Assembly: GCF_000374925.1 (NCBI RefSeq)
Contig: NZ_KB895543.1
Coordinates: 185,484-249,483, forward strand
DNA length: 64,000 bases
Direction: 5' to 3'
Source: Arthrobacter sp. 131MFCol6.1
GTDB taxonomy: Bacteria; Actinomycetota; Actinomycetes; Actinomycetales; Micrococcaceae
In this document: positions 54,147-63,002 of the stretch, in pieces
Layout of the letters: the number at the start of each line of letters is the position of its first letter
How positions within the stretch are numbered: position 1 is the stretch's first letter
Position numbers and translations under genes: made by a program
The notes under the pieces: generated by a model
The model's input: the letters and a program-made list of their open reading frames with translations, nothing else
Databases searched by the model: none
Told to the model about the DNA's origin: nothing

Positions 54147-54848
54147 TTACACAAGCGGCCACGGGTAACGCATGCCGGTGCGGTCAACCGGCAGGACCCC
54201 TGCACGCAGCAGGCGCTGGCCGCGGTGCTGCAGGGCGGCGACCTCAGCGTCGTCGAGGAGCTCGGCCACCTCGGGAGGCGCGGACTCAGCCAGCCGGGCG
54301 ATGTCATCCAGTAGAGCAACGGGGATGGGGTCGCCGGCGAAGTCCCAGATCACGGTGCGCAGCTTGAAGGTTGCCGAGAAGCACAGCCCGTGGTCGATGC
54401 CCCAGATCCGGCCGTCGTCGCCGCGGAGCACGTGGCCGCTCTTGCGGTCGGTGTTGTTGGCGACGTAATCGAATAGGGCGATCCGCGCCAGCTCGCGGTG
54501 GGTCTCGGGGGCGTCCTCGTACAGGGTGAAGTAGTGCTCCTGGAAGTCGCACTCGATGAACCACTGCAACGTGCCGACCCCCAACGGGGCGTCATCGCGA
54601 ATGACGGTCAAAGGCACGAAGCCCCAGCCCAGCGATTCGCTGAGCAGGTAGGCTGCGCGTTCCCGCTTGTACAGGCCGGGGTCAAAGTCGGACAGCGGAC
54701 GTTCGCCAGCCTCCGGCTTGTAGACCGCATACCCCTCATCCTCGCCGCAGGAGACCTGGACGAGGAACGTCTGGTTGCTGCTGCGTGGGATGAGTCCGAG
54801 CAGCTCGATGCTGCCCTCGGTGAGCAGCGTCAGCTCCCGGCCGGACAC
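54147..54848 (-). CDS. SCO1664 family protein (PI-kinase-like/HipA-like fold)
   Basis: 233 residues of the actinobacterial SCO1664 family, related to phosphatidylinositol 3/4-kinase-like ATP-grasp folds. Conserved elements are VSCGEDEGYAVYKPEAGERPL, DFDPGLYKRERAAYLLSE, the catalytic-like DYVANNTDRKSGHVL and GIDHGLCF. Substrate is unknown. In many actinobacteria it sits next to a phosphomutase-like gene and DUF3090; here the phosphomutase-like gene is 13 bases upstream and DUF3090 is missing from between. Confidence 0.87.
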   Translation of the reverse strand: MSGRELTLLTEGSIELLGLIPRSSNQTFLVQVSCGEDEGYAVYKPEAGERPLSDFDPGLYKRERAAYLLSESLGWGFVPLTVIRDDAPLGVGTLQWFIECDFQEHYFTLYEDAPETHRELARIALFDYVANNTDRKSGHVLRGDDGRIWGIDHGLCFSATFKLRTVIWDFAGDPIPVALLDDIARLAESAPPEVAELLDDAEVAALQHRGQRLLRAGVLPVDRTGMRYPWPLV

Positions 54849-54861
54849 CGTCTGCCCTCAC

Positions 54862-55539
54862 TCATGACGCCCGTAGCCCGCTCAGCGGTTCCGACGTCGA
54901 ATTCACCATCAGCACGGCCGGGTCCTGACCCTCCACAAACGAGATGGCCGACACCGAACCCGGGCTGATGACAATGCGCTGGAACAGGTCCAGATGCGTG
55001 CCCAAAGCGTGGGCGACGGAGGCCTTAATGGGATCGGCGTGGGAGAAGCACACGACAACGCCCCCGGCGTGGGCTGTGCGCAGCACCTCCAGCGCTCCGA
55101 CGATCCGCGCCTGCATCTCCGGAAAGCTCTCGCCCTCCGGGAAGCGGAAGGCGGACGGGCTGTGCTGGACGGTCTGCCACTCCGGCAGGGCCGCCAGCTC
55201 GGTGATCGCGGCTCCGGTCCACTCGCCGAAATCGCACTCCAGCAGCCCGTCGTCGTGCTTCACCGCCAAGCCGGTGCGGGCCGCCGTCGGCTCCGCCGTT
55301 TCGCAGGCGCGCTCCAGAGGCGAAGAATAGACGGCGCTAACCGGCAGGCCAGCCAGCCTGTCCGCGACCCGTTCAGCCTGGGCCCGGCCACGATCGGACA
55401 GATGCAGTCCCGGCGCCCGCCCCGGCAGCACTATACCCGTCGTCGGCGTCTCCCCATGGCGCACCAGAAGCAGGAGCGTGCCCTGCCGCTCAGGTGAGGT
55501 CGCGGGTGCCGGCGATGCCGGCGTCGGTGCTGCAGTCAT
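54862..55539 (-). CDS. Histidine phosphatase (MSMEG_4193-type phosphomutase-like)
   Basis: 225 residues of the histidine-phosphatase/phosphoglycerate-mutase superfamily. The catalytic LLLVRHGETPTTGIVLPGR motif, the second basic motif in SSPLERACETAEPTA, the acid ECDFGEWTG and the second catalytic His in VVCFSHADPIKASVAHALG are complete. This subgroup is conserved in actinobacteria beside SCO1664-family genes. ATG at 55539 or 55545 are equally possible starts. Confidence 0.88.
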   Translation of the reverse strand: MTAAPTPASPAPATSPERQGTLLLLVRHGETPTTGIVLPGRAPGLHLSDRGRAQAERVADRLAGLPVSAVYSSPLERACETAEPTAARTGLAVKHDDGLLECDFGEWTGAAITELAALPEWQTVQHSPSAFRFPEGESFPEMQARIVGALEVLRTAHAGGVVVCFSHADPIKASVAHALGTHLDLFQRIVISPGSVSAISFVEGQDPAVLMVNSTSEPLSGLRAS

Positions 55540-55631
55540 CAGCATCCAGCCTAGGCCGCACAAGGGCCCAGCGCGCAGGAATCTGACCAAATCCCTCGAT
55601 TCCCCGCACCGTCGAGGTCTACGGTGGAGGA

Positions 55632-57020
55632 GTGAGTGATCGCCCCGATATCTTCACTGTTGGTGAATTGCGTGCCGCCGGCCACGTCCACAAGGACCTG
55701 CGCCGCGAAATCCGCGACAACCTGCTCGCGGCCCTCGCCGCCGGCCGCGACCCCTGGCCCGGGATGTACGGGTTCAGCCGGACCGTCCTGCCCCAGCTTG
55801 AGCGGGCCCTGCTCGCCGGGCACGACGTCGTCCTGCTCGGCGAACGCGGCCAGGGCAAGACCCGGCTCCTGCGCACGCTGGCCGGGCTGCTCGACGAGTG
55901 GTCGCCCGTGATCGAGGACTCGGAACTGAACGAACACCCGTACGACCCCATCACGGAACACTCCCGCGCCCTGGCCCTCACCGAGGGGGACCGGCTGCGG
56001 GTGGCGTGGCGGCACCGCTCGGAACGGTACGTCGAAAAGCTCGCGACGCCGGACACCTCCGTCGCCGACCTGATCGGCGACGTCGACCCGATGCGGGTGG
56101 CCGAGGGCCGCCGCCTCGGCGACCCGGAAACCATCCACTACGGCCTGGTCCCGCGCTCCAACCGCGGAATCATCGCCATCAACGAGCTGCCCGACCTCGC
56201 CGAGCGGATCCAGGTCTCGATGCTCAACGTGATGGAGGAACGCGACATCCAGATCCGCGGCTACGTGCTGCGGCTGCCGCTGGACGTCCTGGTGGTCGCG
56301 TCCGCCAACCCGGAGGACTACACGAACCGCGGCCGGATCATCACGCCCCTCCGGGACCGCTTCGGCGCCGAAATCCGCACCCACTACCCGATCGAGCTCG
56401 ACGACGAGGTCGCCGTCATCCGGCAGGAGGGGCAGCTGGTGGCCGGCGTCCCGCCCGTCATCCTGGAGATCCTGGCCCGCTACACCCGGGCGCTGCGGCA
56501 GTCGCCGGCGGTCAACCAGACCTCCGGGGTGTCCGCGCGGTTCGCGATCGCCGGCGCCGAAACCGTGGCTGCGGCGGCCCTGCGCCGGGCCAGCGTGCGC
56601 GGCGAGGACGAGGCCGTCGCCCGGATCATCGACCTGGACGCCGCCGTGGACGTCCTGGCCGGGAAGATCGAGTTCGAATCCGGTGAGGAAGGCCGGGAAC
56701 AGGACGTCCTGGACCACCTCCTGCGCATGGCCACCGCGGAAGCCGTGCGGGCGCACTTCCACGGCCTGGACATGGGCCCGCTCGTGGCCGCGCTCGACGG
56801 CCACGCCACGGTGACCACGGGGGAGCTGGTCACCGCGCGGGAGTTCCTCCAAAACCTCCCGTCCCTCAACGGCTCCAGCCTCTACGACGACATCAGTGAG
56901 CGCCTGGGCGCGAAAAACGACGGGCAGCGCGCCGCCGCCGTCGAACTTGCACTGGAAGGGCTCTACCTCGCCCGGCGGATCTCCAAGGAGTCCGACGACG
57001 AGGAGACGATCTACGGCTAG
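55632..57020 (+). CDS. MoxR/ChlI-like AAA+ ATPase
   Basis: 462 residues, AAA+ of the magnesium-chelatase/sigma54-interaction-like group. Walker A is LLGERGQGKTRLLR and the Walker B region is IIAINELPDLAERIQ. Sensor regions appear in VVASANPEDYTNRGRI (arginine finger in RDRFGAEIRTHYP). A VWA protein follows 25 bases later, the usual MoxR partner arrangement, where the ATPase acts as a chaperone remodelling or activating a metal- or cofactor-binding target. GGAGG is only one base before the GTG start, so the true start may differ slightly. Confidence 0.87.
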   Translation: MSDRPDIFTVGELRAAGHVHKDLRREIRDNLLAALAAGRDPWPGMYGFSRTVLPQLERALLAGHDVVLLGERGQGKTRLLRTLAGLLDEWSPVIEDSELNEHPYDPITEHSRALALTEGDRLRVAWRHRSERYVEKLATPDTSVADLIGDVDPMRVAEGRRLGDPETIHYGLVPRSNRGIIAINELPDLAERIQVSMLNVMEERDIQIRGYVLRLPLDVLVVASANPEDYTNRGRIITPLRDRFGAEIRTHYPIELDDEVAVIRQEGQLVAGVPPVILEILARYTRALRQSPAVNQTSGVSARFAIAGAETVAAAALRRASVRGEDEAVARIIDLDAAVDVLAGKIEFESGEEGREQDVLDHLLRMATAEAVRAHFHGLDMGPLVAALDGHATVTTGELVTAREFLQNLPSLNGSSLYDDISERLGAKNDGQRAAAVELALEGLYLARRISKESDDEETIYG

Positions 57021-57045
57021 GCAGCTATACGGCTAAGGAGGCCTC

Positions 57046-59049
57046 ATGACCGCTCACAACCGGTCCAGGTACGGCCGGTACACGGGAGGACCGGACCCGC
57101 TCGCCCCGCCGGTGGACCTCGCGGAGGCGCTGGACGCCGTCGCCGAGGACGTCATGGCCGGCTACTCGCCCCGGCACGCCCTCCGGGAGTTCCTGCGCCG
57201 CGGCGGCCGGAACCGGGAAGGGCTCGATGACCTCGCCGGCCGCGTCCAGCAGCGGCGCAGCGAACTGCTGGGCCGCCACAACCTGGACGGCACCCTCAAT
57301 GAAGTCCAGAAGCTGCTCGAGACTGCGGTGCTGGAGGAGCGAAAGCAGCTCGCCCGCGACGCCATGATGGACAACACCGACCGCGCCTTCCGGGAGATGC
57401 AGCTGCAGAACCTGCCCCGCTCCACGGCAGCGGCGGTCAACGAGCTCGCCTCCTATGACTGGCAGTCGAGCACCGCCCGGGAGGCCTACGAGCGGATCAA
57501 GGACCTGCTGGGCCGCGAAATCCTGGACCAGCGGTTCGCCGGCATGAAGGAGGCGCTTCAGGGTGCCACCGAAGAAGACCGGGCCGCCGTCAGCGAGATG
57601 CTGCAGGACCTCAACGAGCTCCTCGGCAAACACCGCCGCGGCGAGGACACCGACGCGGACTTCCAGGAATTCATGGCCAAGCACGGCCAGTTCTTCCCGG
57701 AGAACCCGCAATCGGTCGAGGAGCTGGTGGACACGCTCGCCCAGCGCGCAGCCGCAGCCCAGCGGCTGCTGCAATCCATGTCCGCCGAGCAGCGCGAGGA
57801 GCTGATGCAGCTCTCCGCCCAGGCGTTCGGCTCGCCCGAGCTTATGGCACAGCTGGGCCAACTCGATGCCAACCTGCAGGCCTTGCGCCCCGGCGAGGAC
57901 TGGACCGGCTCCGAACGTTTCGAGGGCGAGGAAGGGCTCGGACTCGGCGACGGCACCGGCGTGCTCCAGGACATCGCCGAGCTGGACGAGCTGGCCGAAC
58001 AGCTCTCCCAGGCCTACAGCGGATCACGCCTCGATGACCTGGACCTGGACGCCCTCGCCCGCCAGCTGGGACAGAATGCCGCCGTGTCGGCCCGCACCCT
58101 CGCGGAGATCGAGCGGGCCATGCAGGACGGCGGCTTCCTCCAGCGCGGCGCGGACGGTGATCTCCGGCTGTCCCCGCAGGCCATGCGGCGGCTCGGCCGG
58201 TCGCTGTTGCGGGACACCGCCAAGCAGCTCTCCGGCCGGCAGGGCCGCCGGGACACGCGGGTTGCCGGGGCGGCCGGGGAGCAGACCGGCTCCAGCCGGC
58301 AGTGGGAGTTCGGCGACGCCGAACCGTGGGACGTCACCCGAACCATCACCAACGCGATCCGCCGCACGATCGCCGACGGCGGTGACCCGGGCCGCGGACT
58401 GCGCCTCGCCGTGGGCGACATCGAAGTCACGGAGACGGAGGCGCGCACGCAGGCCGCCGTCGTCCTGCTTGCGGACGTGTCCTTCTCGATGGCCGCCGAG
58501 GGGCGCTGGGTGCCCATGAAACGCACCGCCCTGGCCCTGCACCACCTCGTCTCAACCCGGTTCCGCGGCGACCGGCTGCAGCTGATCACGTTCGGCCGCT
58601 ACGCGCAGACCATGGACATTGGCGAGCTCACCGCCCTGCCTGCCCTGCGCGAGCAGGGAACCAACCTGCACCACGGCCTGCTGCTGGCCGGCCGGTTCTT
58701 CCGCCAGCACCCGTCGATGCAGCCCGTCCTCCTGGTGGTGACCGACGGCGAACCCACCGCGCACCTGCTGGCCGACGGCGAGTCGTGGTTCTGCTGGCCG
58801 CCGGACCCGGAGACCATCCGCGTCACGGTCGCCGAGCTGGACCGCCTGGCCCGGGCCGGCACGCAGGCCACGTTCTTCCGGCTCGGCGACGACCCTTCCC
58901 TTGAACGGTTCGTCCAGCGGATGGCCCGCCGCATCGACGGCCGGGTGGTGGCGCCCGAAGCCGGGGACCTGGGCGCGGCCGTGGTGGGGGAGTACCTCCG
59001 CGCCCACTTCCGCGGACGCCCCTACGACGACGCCGACTGGGCCCAATAG
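57046..59049 (+). CDS. VWA-domain protein, MoxR partner
   Basis: 667 residues. A helical, largely charged N-terminal and middle part (about 1-450) precedes a C-terminal von Willebrand A domain with an intact MIDAS motif DVSFSMAAEG (D-x-S-x-S) and the second ligand region VVTDGEPTAHLL. It works with the upstream MoxR-like ATPase, by analogy with chelatase BchI/BchD and RavA/ViaA pairs. The client protein is unknown; no metal-enzyme gene is adjacent. Confidence 0.88.
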   Translation: MTAHNRSRYGRYTGGPDPLAPPVDLAEALDAVAEDVMAGYSPRHALREFLRRGGRNREGLDDLAGRVQQRRSELLGRHNLDGTLNEVQKLLETAVLEERKQLARDAMMDNTDRAFREMQLQNLPRSTAAAVNELASYDWQSSTAREAYERIKDLLGREILDQRFAGMKEALQGATEEDRAAVSEMLQDLNELLGKHRRGEDTDADFQEFMAKHGQFFPENPQSVEELVDTLAQRAAAAQRLLQSMSAEQREELMQLSAQAFGSPELMAQLGQLDANLQALRPGEDWTGSERFEGEEGLGLGDGTGVLQDIAELDELAEQLSQAYSGSRLDDLDLDALARQLGQNAAVSARTLAEIERAMQDGGFLQRGADGDLRLSPQAMRRLGRSLLRDTAKQLSGRQGRRDTRVAGAAGEQTGSSRQWEFGDAEPWDVTRTITNAIRRTIADGGDPGRGLRLAVGDIEVTETEARTQAAVVLLADVSFSMAAEGRWVPMKRTALALHHLVSTRFRGDRLQLITFGRYAQTMDIGELTALPALREQGTNLHHGLLLAGRFFRQHPSMQPVLLVVTDGEPTAHLLADGESWFCWPPDPETIRVTVAELDRLARAGTQATFFRLGDDPSLERFVQRMARRIDGRVVAPEAGDLGAAVVGEYLRAHFRGRPYDDADWAQ

Positions 59050-59087
59050 ACACTGCTCAATAGACCACCGCACCGGGAGTGATGCAC

Positions 59088-60539
59088 GTGACCACCATGC
59101 CTGCAGAGGGAGTCGGTTTCCGCTCCAAACGCGGACCTGTCCTCATCGCCCTGATGCTCTCCACAGGGCTGGTGGCGATCGACGCGACCGTGGTGGCGAC
59201 AGCTGTGCCGGCGATCGTGCACGACATTGGCGGGTTCACGTCGTTCCCCTGGCTGTTCTCCGCCTACCTGCTGGCGCAGGCCGTGTCCGTCCCGGTCTAC
59301 GCGAAGCTCTCCGACACCATCGGCCGCAAGCCGATCATGCTGATCGGAATCGGCCTGTTCCTGCTCGGCTCGATCCTGTGCGGAGTCGCCTGGAGCATGC
59401 CGGTCCTCATCGCCTTCCGCGTGGTGCAGGGCCTGGGCGCCGGTGCGGTCCAGCCGATGGCCATCACCATCGCCGGCGATATCTACACCCTGGCCGAACG
59501 GGCAAAAGTGCAGGGCTACCTGGCGAGCGTGTGGGCGGTCTCCTCGGTGGTGGGCCCGACGCTCGGGGGAGTGTTTGCCTCACTCGGCATCTGGCGCGGC
59601 ATCTTCCTCGTGAACATCCCGCTGTGCCTGGTGGCCGGATGGATGCTGGTCCGGAGCTTCCACGAGAACATCGAGCACGTAAAGCACCGGGTCGACTATC
59701 TGGGCGCGGGGCTGCTCACGGTCTCGCTCACCCTGCTCATTCTCGGGGCCCTCGAGGGCGGCCAGGCTTGGGCCTGGGACTCCGCCATCAGCGACGCAGT
59801 GTTCGCCGGCGGTGCACTCTTGTTCGTCGCGTTTGTCCTCGTCGAACGGAAGGCGGCGGAGCCGGTCCTGCCACCGTGGGTTGTGTCCCGGCGGCTGCTG
59901 GCGACGACGGCGATGGTCGCCTTCGGCGTCGGCGCGGTCATGCTGGGCATCACTTCGTATGTTCCGACGTTCCTGGTCGGAGCCCTCTCGACCTCCCCGA
60001 TCGTGGCCGGGCTCGCCCTGGCGGCGCTGACCATCGGCTGGCCGATCAGTGCATCCCAATCGGGGCGCCTGTACCTGCGCATCGGGTTCCGGAACACTGC
60101 CCTGATCGGCATCACGGTCACCGTCATCGGCACGGCGGTCCTGGCCGTCACCGCCTCCGTCCCCAACGTTGCGCTGGTCGCAGCCAGCTGCTTCATCGTC
60201 GGGCTCGGACTCGGGTTGGTCGCGACCCCGACCCTGATCGCCGCCCAGACGAGCGTCGAATGGAACGAGCGCGGCGTGGTCACCGGCACCAACCTTTTCG
60301 CCCGGTCGATCGGCAGTTCCATCGGCGTCGCCGTTTTCGGCGCCATAGCGAACGCCGTCTACGCCGGCACCCCGCACGGCGACACGGATCCCCGGACCAT
60401 CGTGGCCGCCTCATCCGCCGTGTTCCTGGCCGTCATGATCGCCGCAGTCCTCACCGTCGCCGCCGTTCTCGGCATGCCCGCCACAAAAACCGTCAAACAG
60501 GTCCAGGCCGCCGCGCGCGGGTCATCAAGCAGCGGATGA
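59088..60539 (+). CDS. MFS drug-exporter-like transporter (DHA2 type)
   Basis: About 483 residues with many hydrophobic helices and MFS motifs: the loop KLSDTIGRKPIM (motif A), RVVQGLGAGAVQPM (motif B) and VVGPTLGGVFASLGIWRGIF (motif C), which marks antiporters. Length fits the 14-helix DHA2 family of proton-driven drug exporters. Substrate is unknown. GGGAG eight bases upstream favours the GTG at 59088; GTG 59079 and ATG 59082 are alternatives. Not obviously linked to the MoxR-VWA genes. Confidence 0.88.
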   Translation: MTTMPAEGVGFRSKRGPVLIALMLSTGLVAIDATVVATAVPAIVHDIGGFTSFPWLFSAYLLAQAVSVPVYAKLSDTIGRKPIMLIGIGLFLLGSILCGVAWSMPVLIAFRVVQGLGAGAVQPMAITIAGDIYTLAERAKVQGYLASVWAVSSVVGPTLGGVFASLGIWRGIFLVNIPLCLVAGWMLVRSFHENIEHVKHRVDYLGAGLLTVSLTLLILGALEGGQAWAWDSAISDAVFAGGALLFVAFVLVERKAAEPVLPPWVVSRRLLATTAMVAFGVGAVMLGITSYVPTFLVGALSTSPIVAGLALAALTIGWPISASQSGRLYLRIGFRNTALIGITVTVIGTAVLAVTASVPNVALVAASCFIVGLGLGLVATPTLIAAQTSVEWNERGVVTGTNLFARSIGSSIGVAVFGAIANAVYAGTPHGDTDPRTIVAASSAVFLAVMIAAVLTVAAVLGMPATKTVKQVQAAARGSSSSG

Positions 60540-60585
60540 CGTCTTCCATGGTCTTGCTCTGAGCGCCTGGCCGAGGCCTCGGTCG

Positions 60586-60828
60586 TCACCGTCCAACAGA
60601 TTCAGCGGACGCTGTTTCCCATCTGTATTCGATCCAAACCGAATAGGCGAGGGCGCGTTCGAACATTGAGCGCGGCTCGGCGCCGTCGGCGGCTATCCAC
60701 AGTATTTGATCGTCAGATGTCACACCGTCGACCCTGCCTGTTCGTACAATTCTGTCTCCGAGGCGTATTTCCACAATTTCCCCCACCAAGGGCGACCAAA
60801 TCGGCTGCAGGTGAACCTTATTTTTCAC
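60586..60828 (-). CDS. Small hypothetical protein overlapping the isomerase gene
   Basis: 80 residues (start GTG, KNKVHLQPIWSPLVGEIVEI), predicted beta-rich, with SDDQILWIAADG and ERALAYSVWIEYRW. The GTG lies inside the isomerase stop region, an 11-base overlap, which suggests translational coupling. No known family was recognised. Lower GC than its neighbours. Confidence 0.55.
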   Translation of the reverse strand: MKNKVHLQPIWSPLVGEIVEIRLGDRIVRTGRVDGVTSDDQILWIAADGAEPRSMFERALAYSVWIEYRWETASAESVGR

Positions 60829-61702
60829 TGCGAAGCGCGGGATCCTCCGGGAAGCACGCCAGCGCCGTTTCATGGGCCGCCCGCAGCGCCTCCCGAACGG
60901 GGAGGGCGCGATGTTCCTCGGACAGGATTTCCACGCCCCAGGGACCGTTGAAGCCAATAGATTTCAGTGTCTGAATGAACCCTTCAACATCCTGGTCGCC
61001 CTGTCCGCAGAGGCGGCGGTTGTCGCGGGTATCTTCGAAGAGGGAGCCCCGGATGTCCGCGTCCGCGTCATTGAGTTCCACTCCGAAAATCTGATGCGCC
61101 TCGAGGCTGCCGGACAACTCGTCCAAGGAGGTTCCGGCGCGGAAGACGTGCCAGTAGTCGACGACCAGCCCGCAGCCGGGCATGTTTACCTTGCGCATGA
61201 GGTCCGCCGCGGCCGGCACTGATCCGACCATCGAAAATGGCATCGGCTCCAAGGCAATGAGCGTCCCCCGAAGTTCGGCTTCGGCTGTCAGGCGACGAAG
61301 GGGTTCCACCAGGAAATCGAGGTCATCCAGTGGCTTGCCGATAGTCGTTCCGACTTTTATGAACTTTGCGCCGAGTGTCTCGGCGGCTTCCAGGAGGAGG
61401 TCGAACTGGGACCGACACCGGTGCGAAAGGCTCTCGTCCCACCAGTCGCTGAGGAGCTCAACTTCAACATGGCGGAGGCCGGCGTCGTCGATGAGGCTCC
61501 GCAGGGCCGGAAAGCCCAGGGTTGAGCGCGCGGCGGCCAAATCGTCATGGGCGAGCCCGAAGCCCGACCATCCGGTGGAGGCGATGGCCTCGATGCGGTC
61601 GGAGATGGGCACTGGACTGGTCTCGGGGACCTGAAGCGGCGCCACGGCGCCGGCGCTGGTCCAGCAGGACGCGACTAGTTCCGGAGCATGGGGGTTGGTC
61701 AT
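60818..61702 (-). CDS. Sugar phosphate isomerase/epimerase (AP-endonuclease-2 TIM barrel)
   Basis: 294 residues of the xylose-isomerase-like TIM barrel family (IolE/IolI/hydroxypyruvate-isomerase relatives). Metal ligands are suggested by LIALEPMPF, LVVDYWHVFRAG, GVELNDADAD and WGVEILSEE. It is divergent from a sugar ABC transporter under a LacI-type operator pair, so it probably processes the sugar imported by that transporter. The ATG at 61702 has AAAGGAG five bases upstream. Confidence 0.87.
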   Translation of the reverse strand: MTNPHAPELVASCWTSAGAVAPLQVPETSPVPISDRIEAIASTGWSGFGLAHDDLAAARSTLGFPALRSLIDDAGLRHVEVELLSDWWDESLSHRCRSQFDLLLEAAETLGAKFIKVGTTIGKPLDDLDFLVEPLRRLTAEAELRGTLIALEPMPFSMVGSVPAAADLMRKVNMPGCGLVVDYWHVFRAGTSLDELSGSLEAHQIFGVELNDADADIRGSLFEDTRDNRRLCGQGDQDVEGFIQTLKSIGFNGPWGVEILSEEHRALPVREALRAAHETALACFPEDPALRSEK

Positions 61703-61777
61703 TCTTCTCCTTTGAAGCAAATCCGGGGCTGCCGCCTGATGCGGTCAGTGCGATGTAAGAATGAAACCACAATTTGT

Positions 61778-61831
61778 TGGAACGTTCCATTGACATTCGG
61801 AATAACCTCAATCTATGGTTGGAACGTTCCA
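61778..61831 (+). promoter_or_regulatory. Promoter bracketed by two LacI-family operators
   Basis: The palindrome TGGAACGTTCCA occurs at 61778-61789 and again at 61820-61831, centre to centre 42 bases (four helical turns). Between them lie a -35 box TTGACA (61790-61795) and a -10 box TATGGT (61814-61819) with 18-base spacing. The operators abut both ends of the promoter, an arrangement for tight repression. The central CG core is typical of LacI-family sites. The regulator is not encoded in the window. The remaining intergenic DNA to 61948 carries the leader and AAAGGAG site. Confidence 0.88.
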
Positions 61832-61948
61832 TCGTGAGAGGTGGATCACAATCGTTCACAAACCGGCGGCCTCCGTTTTCCGCCATGCCACGGCATGACA
61901 CAGAAGCGTTCCGAGGGCCGAAATGGCGCGAATCAAAGGAGATTTCAC

Positions 61949-62950
61949 GTGGCAAACTTCACTTGGCGGCGGGGCGTTACAGCACTCGCCGTCGTTCCGC
62001 TTCTGGCGTTGGCGGCATGTTCGAGCAGCGGCGGCAAACCCGCAGATTCAGCCGCTACGGCCGGCGGGGGAAGCGGCCAGGCCGTGGACACCCCCCGCAT
62101 CAAGATCGCGATGATCACCCACGCCGCAGCGGGTGACACCTTCTGGGACATCGTTCGCAAGGGCGCCGAAACCGCCGCGAAAAAGGACAACGTGGACCTC
62201 CTGTACAGCGGTGACGCTGAAGGCGGCCGCCAGTCGCAGCTCGTGCAGCAGGCCATTGACCAGAAGGTCGACGGCATTGTCCTCACGCTCGCCAAGCCCG
62301 AAGCGCTCACGGACGTGGTGAAGAAGGCGGTGGACGCCGGTATCCCTGTGGTCAGCATGAATGCCGGTGAAGACCAGAGCAAAGCCATCGGCGCATTCAC
62401 CCACTTTGGCCAGAGCGACAAACTCGCTGGCGTAACGGTGGGACAGCGGCTCGCGTCCGAGGGCATCAAGCACCCGATCTGCGTGATCCAGGAGCAGGGT
62501 CACGTGGGCCTCGAGAACCGCTGCGCCGGCGTCAAGGAAAACGTCCCCGGAACGGAAATCCTGAATGTCAACGGTGCCGATATGACATCAGTTTCCTCCA
62601 CGGTCAGCGCGAAGCTCCAGTCCACCCCGGATGCCGACGCCATCGTCGGCCTCGGCGCCCCCTTCACGCTGACGATTGTCAAAGCTGTCAAGGAGTCCGG
62701 AAGCAAGGTCAAGGTCGCATCCTTTGACCTGAACGGTGAGCTGGCCAAGGCGATTGAAGACGGAACTGTGGAATTCACCGTGGACCAGCAGCCCTATCTG
62801 CAGGGCTACGGCAGCGTTGACGCCATCTGGCTGAGCAAAGTAGGCGGCTTCAAGGTCGGCGGTGGCCAGCAGGTCTACACCGGTCCTGCGGTCATCGACA
62901 AGTCCAATGCGGCTGATGTCCTGGCCTTCGCCGAGCAGGGTATCCGCTAA
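61949..62950 (+). CDS. Sugar ABC transporter substrate-binding lipoprotein
   Basis: 333 residues of the RbsB-type periplasmic-binding family. A signal peptide (MANFTWRRGVTALAVVPLLA) ends in a lipobox with Cys24 (LAAC), followed by a Ser/Gly-rich tether, so it is lipid-anchored outside the membrane. The binding domains begin IKIAMITHAAAGDTFWDIVRKG. DFNDG-like and NAGEDQ elements and the C-terminal VDQQPYLQGYGSVDAIWL are typical of ribose/xylose/inositol-type binding proteins. The GTG start is supported by AAAGGAG seven bases upstream. Confidence 0.93.
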   Translation: MANFTWRRGVTALAVVPLLALAACSSSGGKPADSAATAGGGSGQAVDTPRIKIAMITHAAAGDTFWDIVRKGAETAAKKDNVDLLYSGDAEGGRQSQLVQQAIDQKVDGIVLTLAKPEALTDVVKKAVDAGIPVVSMNAGEDQSKAIGAFTHFGQSDKLAGVTVGQRLASEGIKHPICVIQEQGHVGLENRCAGVKENVPGTEILNVNGADMTSVSSTVSAKLQSTPDADAIVGLGAPFTLTIVKAVKESGSKVKVASFDLNGELAKAIEDGTVEFTVDQQPYLQGYGSVDAIWLSKVGGFKVGGGQQVYTGPAVIDKSNAADVLAFAEQGIR

Positions 62951-62960
62951 CAGTCCGCTG

Positions 62961-62986
62961 GCCGGGCCGGCCCTGGCCGGCCCGGC
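62961..62986 (+). promoter_or_regulatory. Intercistronic hairpin between binding protein and permease
   Basis: GCCGGGCCGGCC (62961-62972) pairs with GGCCGGCCCGGC (62975-62986) around a two-base loop. Such hairpins after the binding-protein gene commonly stabilise its mRNA or attenuate, so that binding protein is made in excess over permease. Confidence 0.7.
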
Positions 62987-63002
62987 AGCTAGGAGAATTA
63001 TC

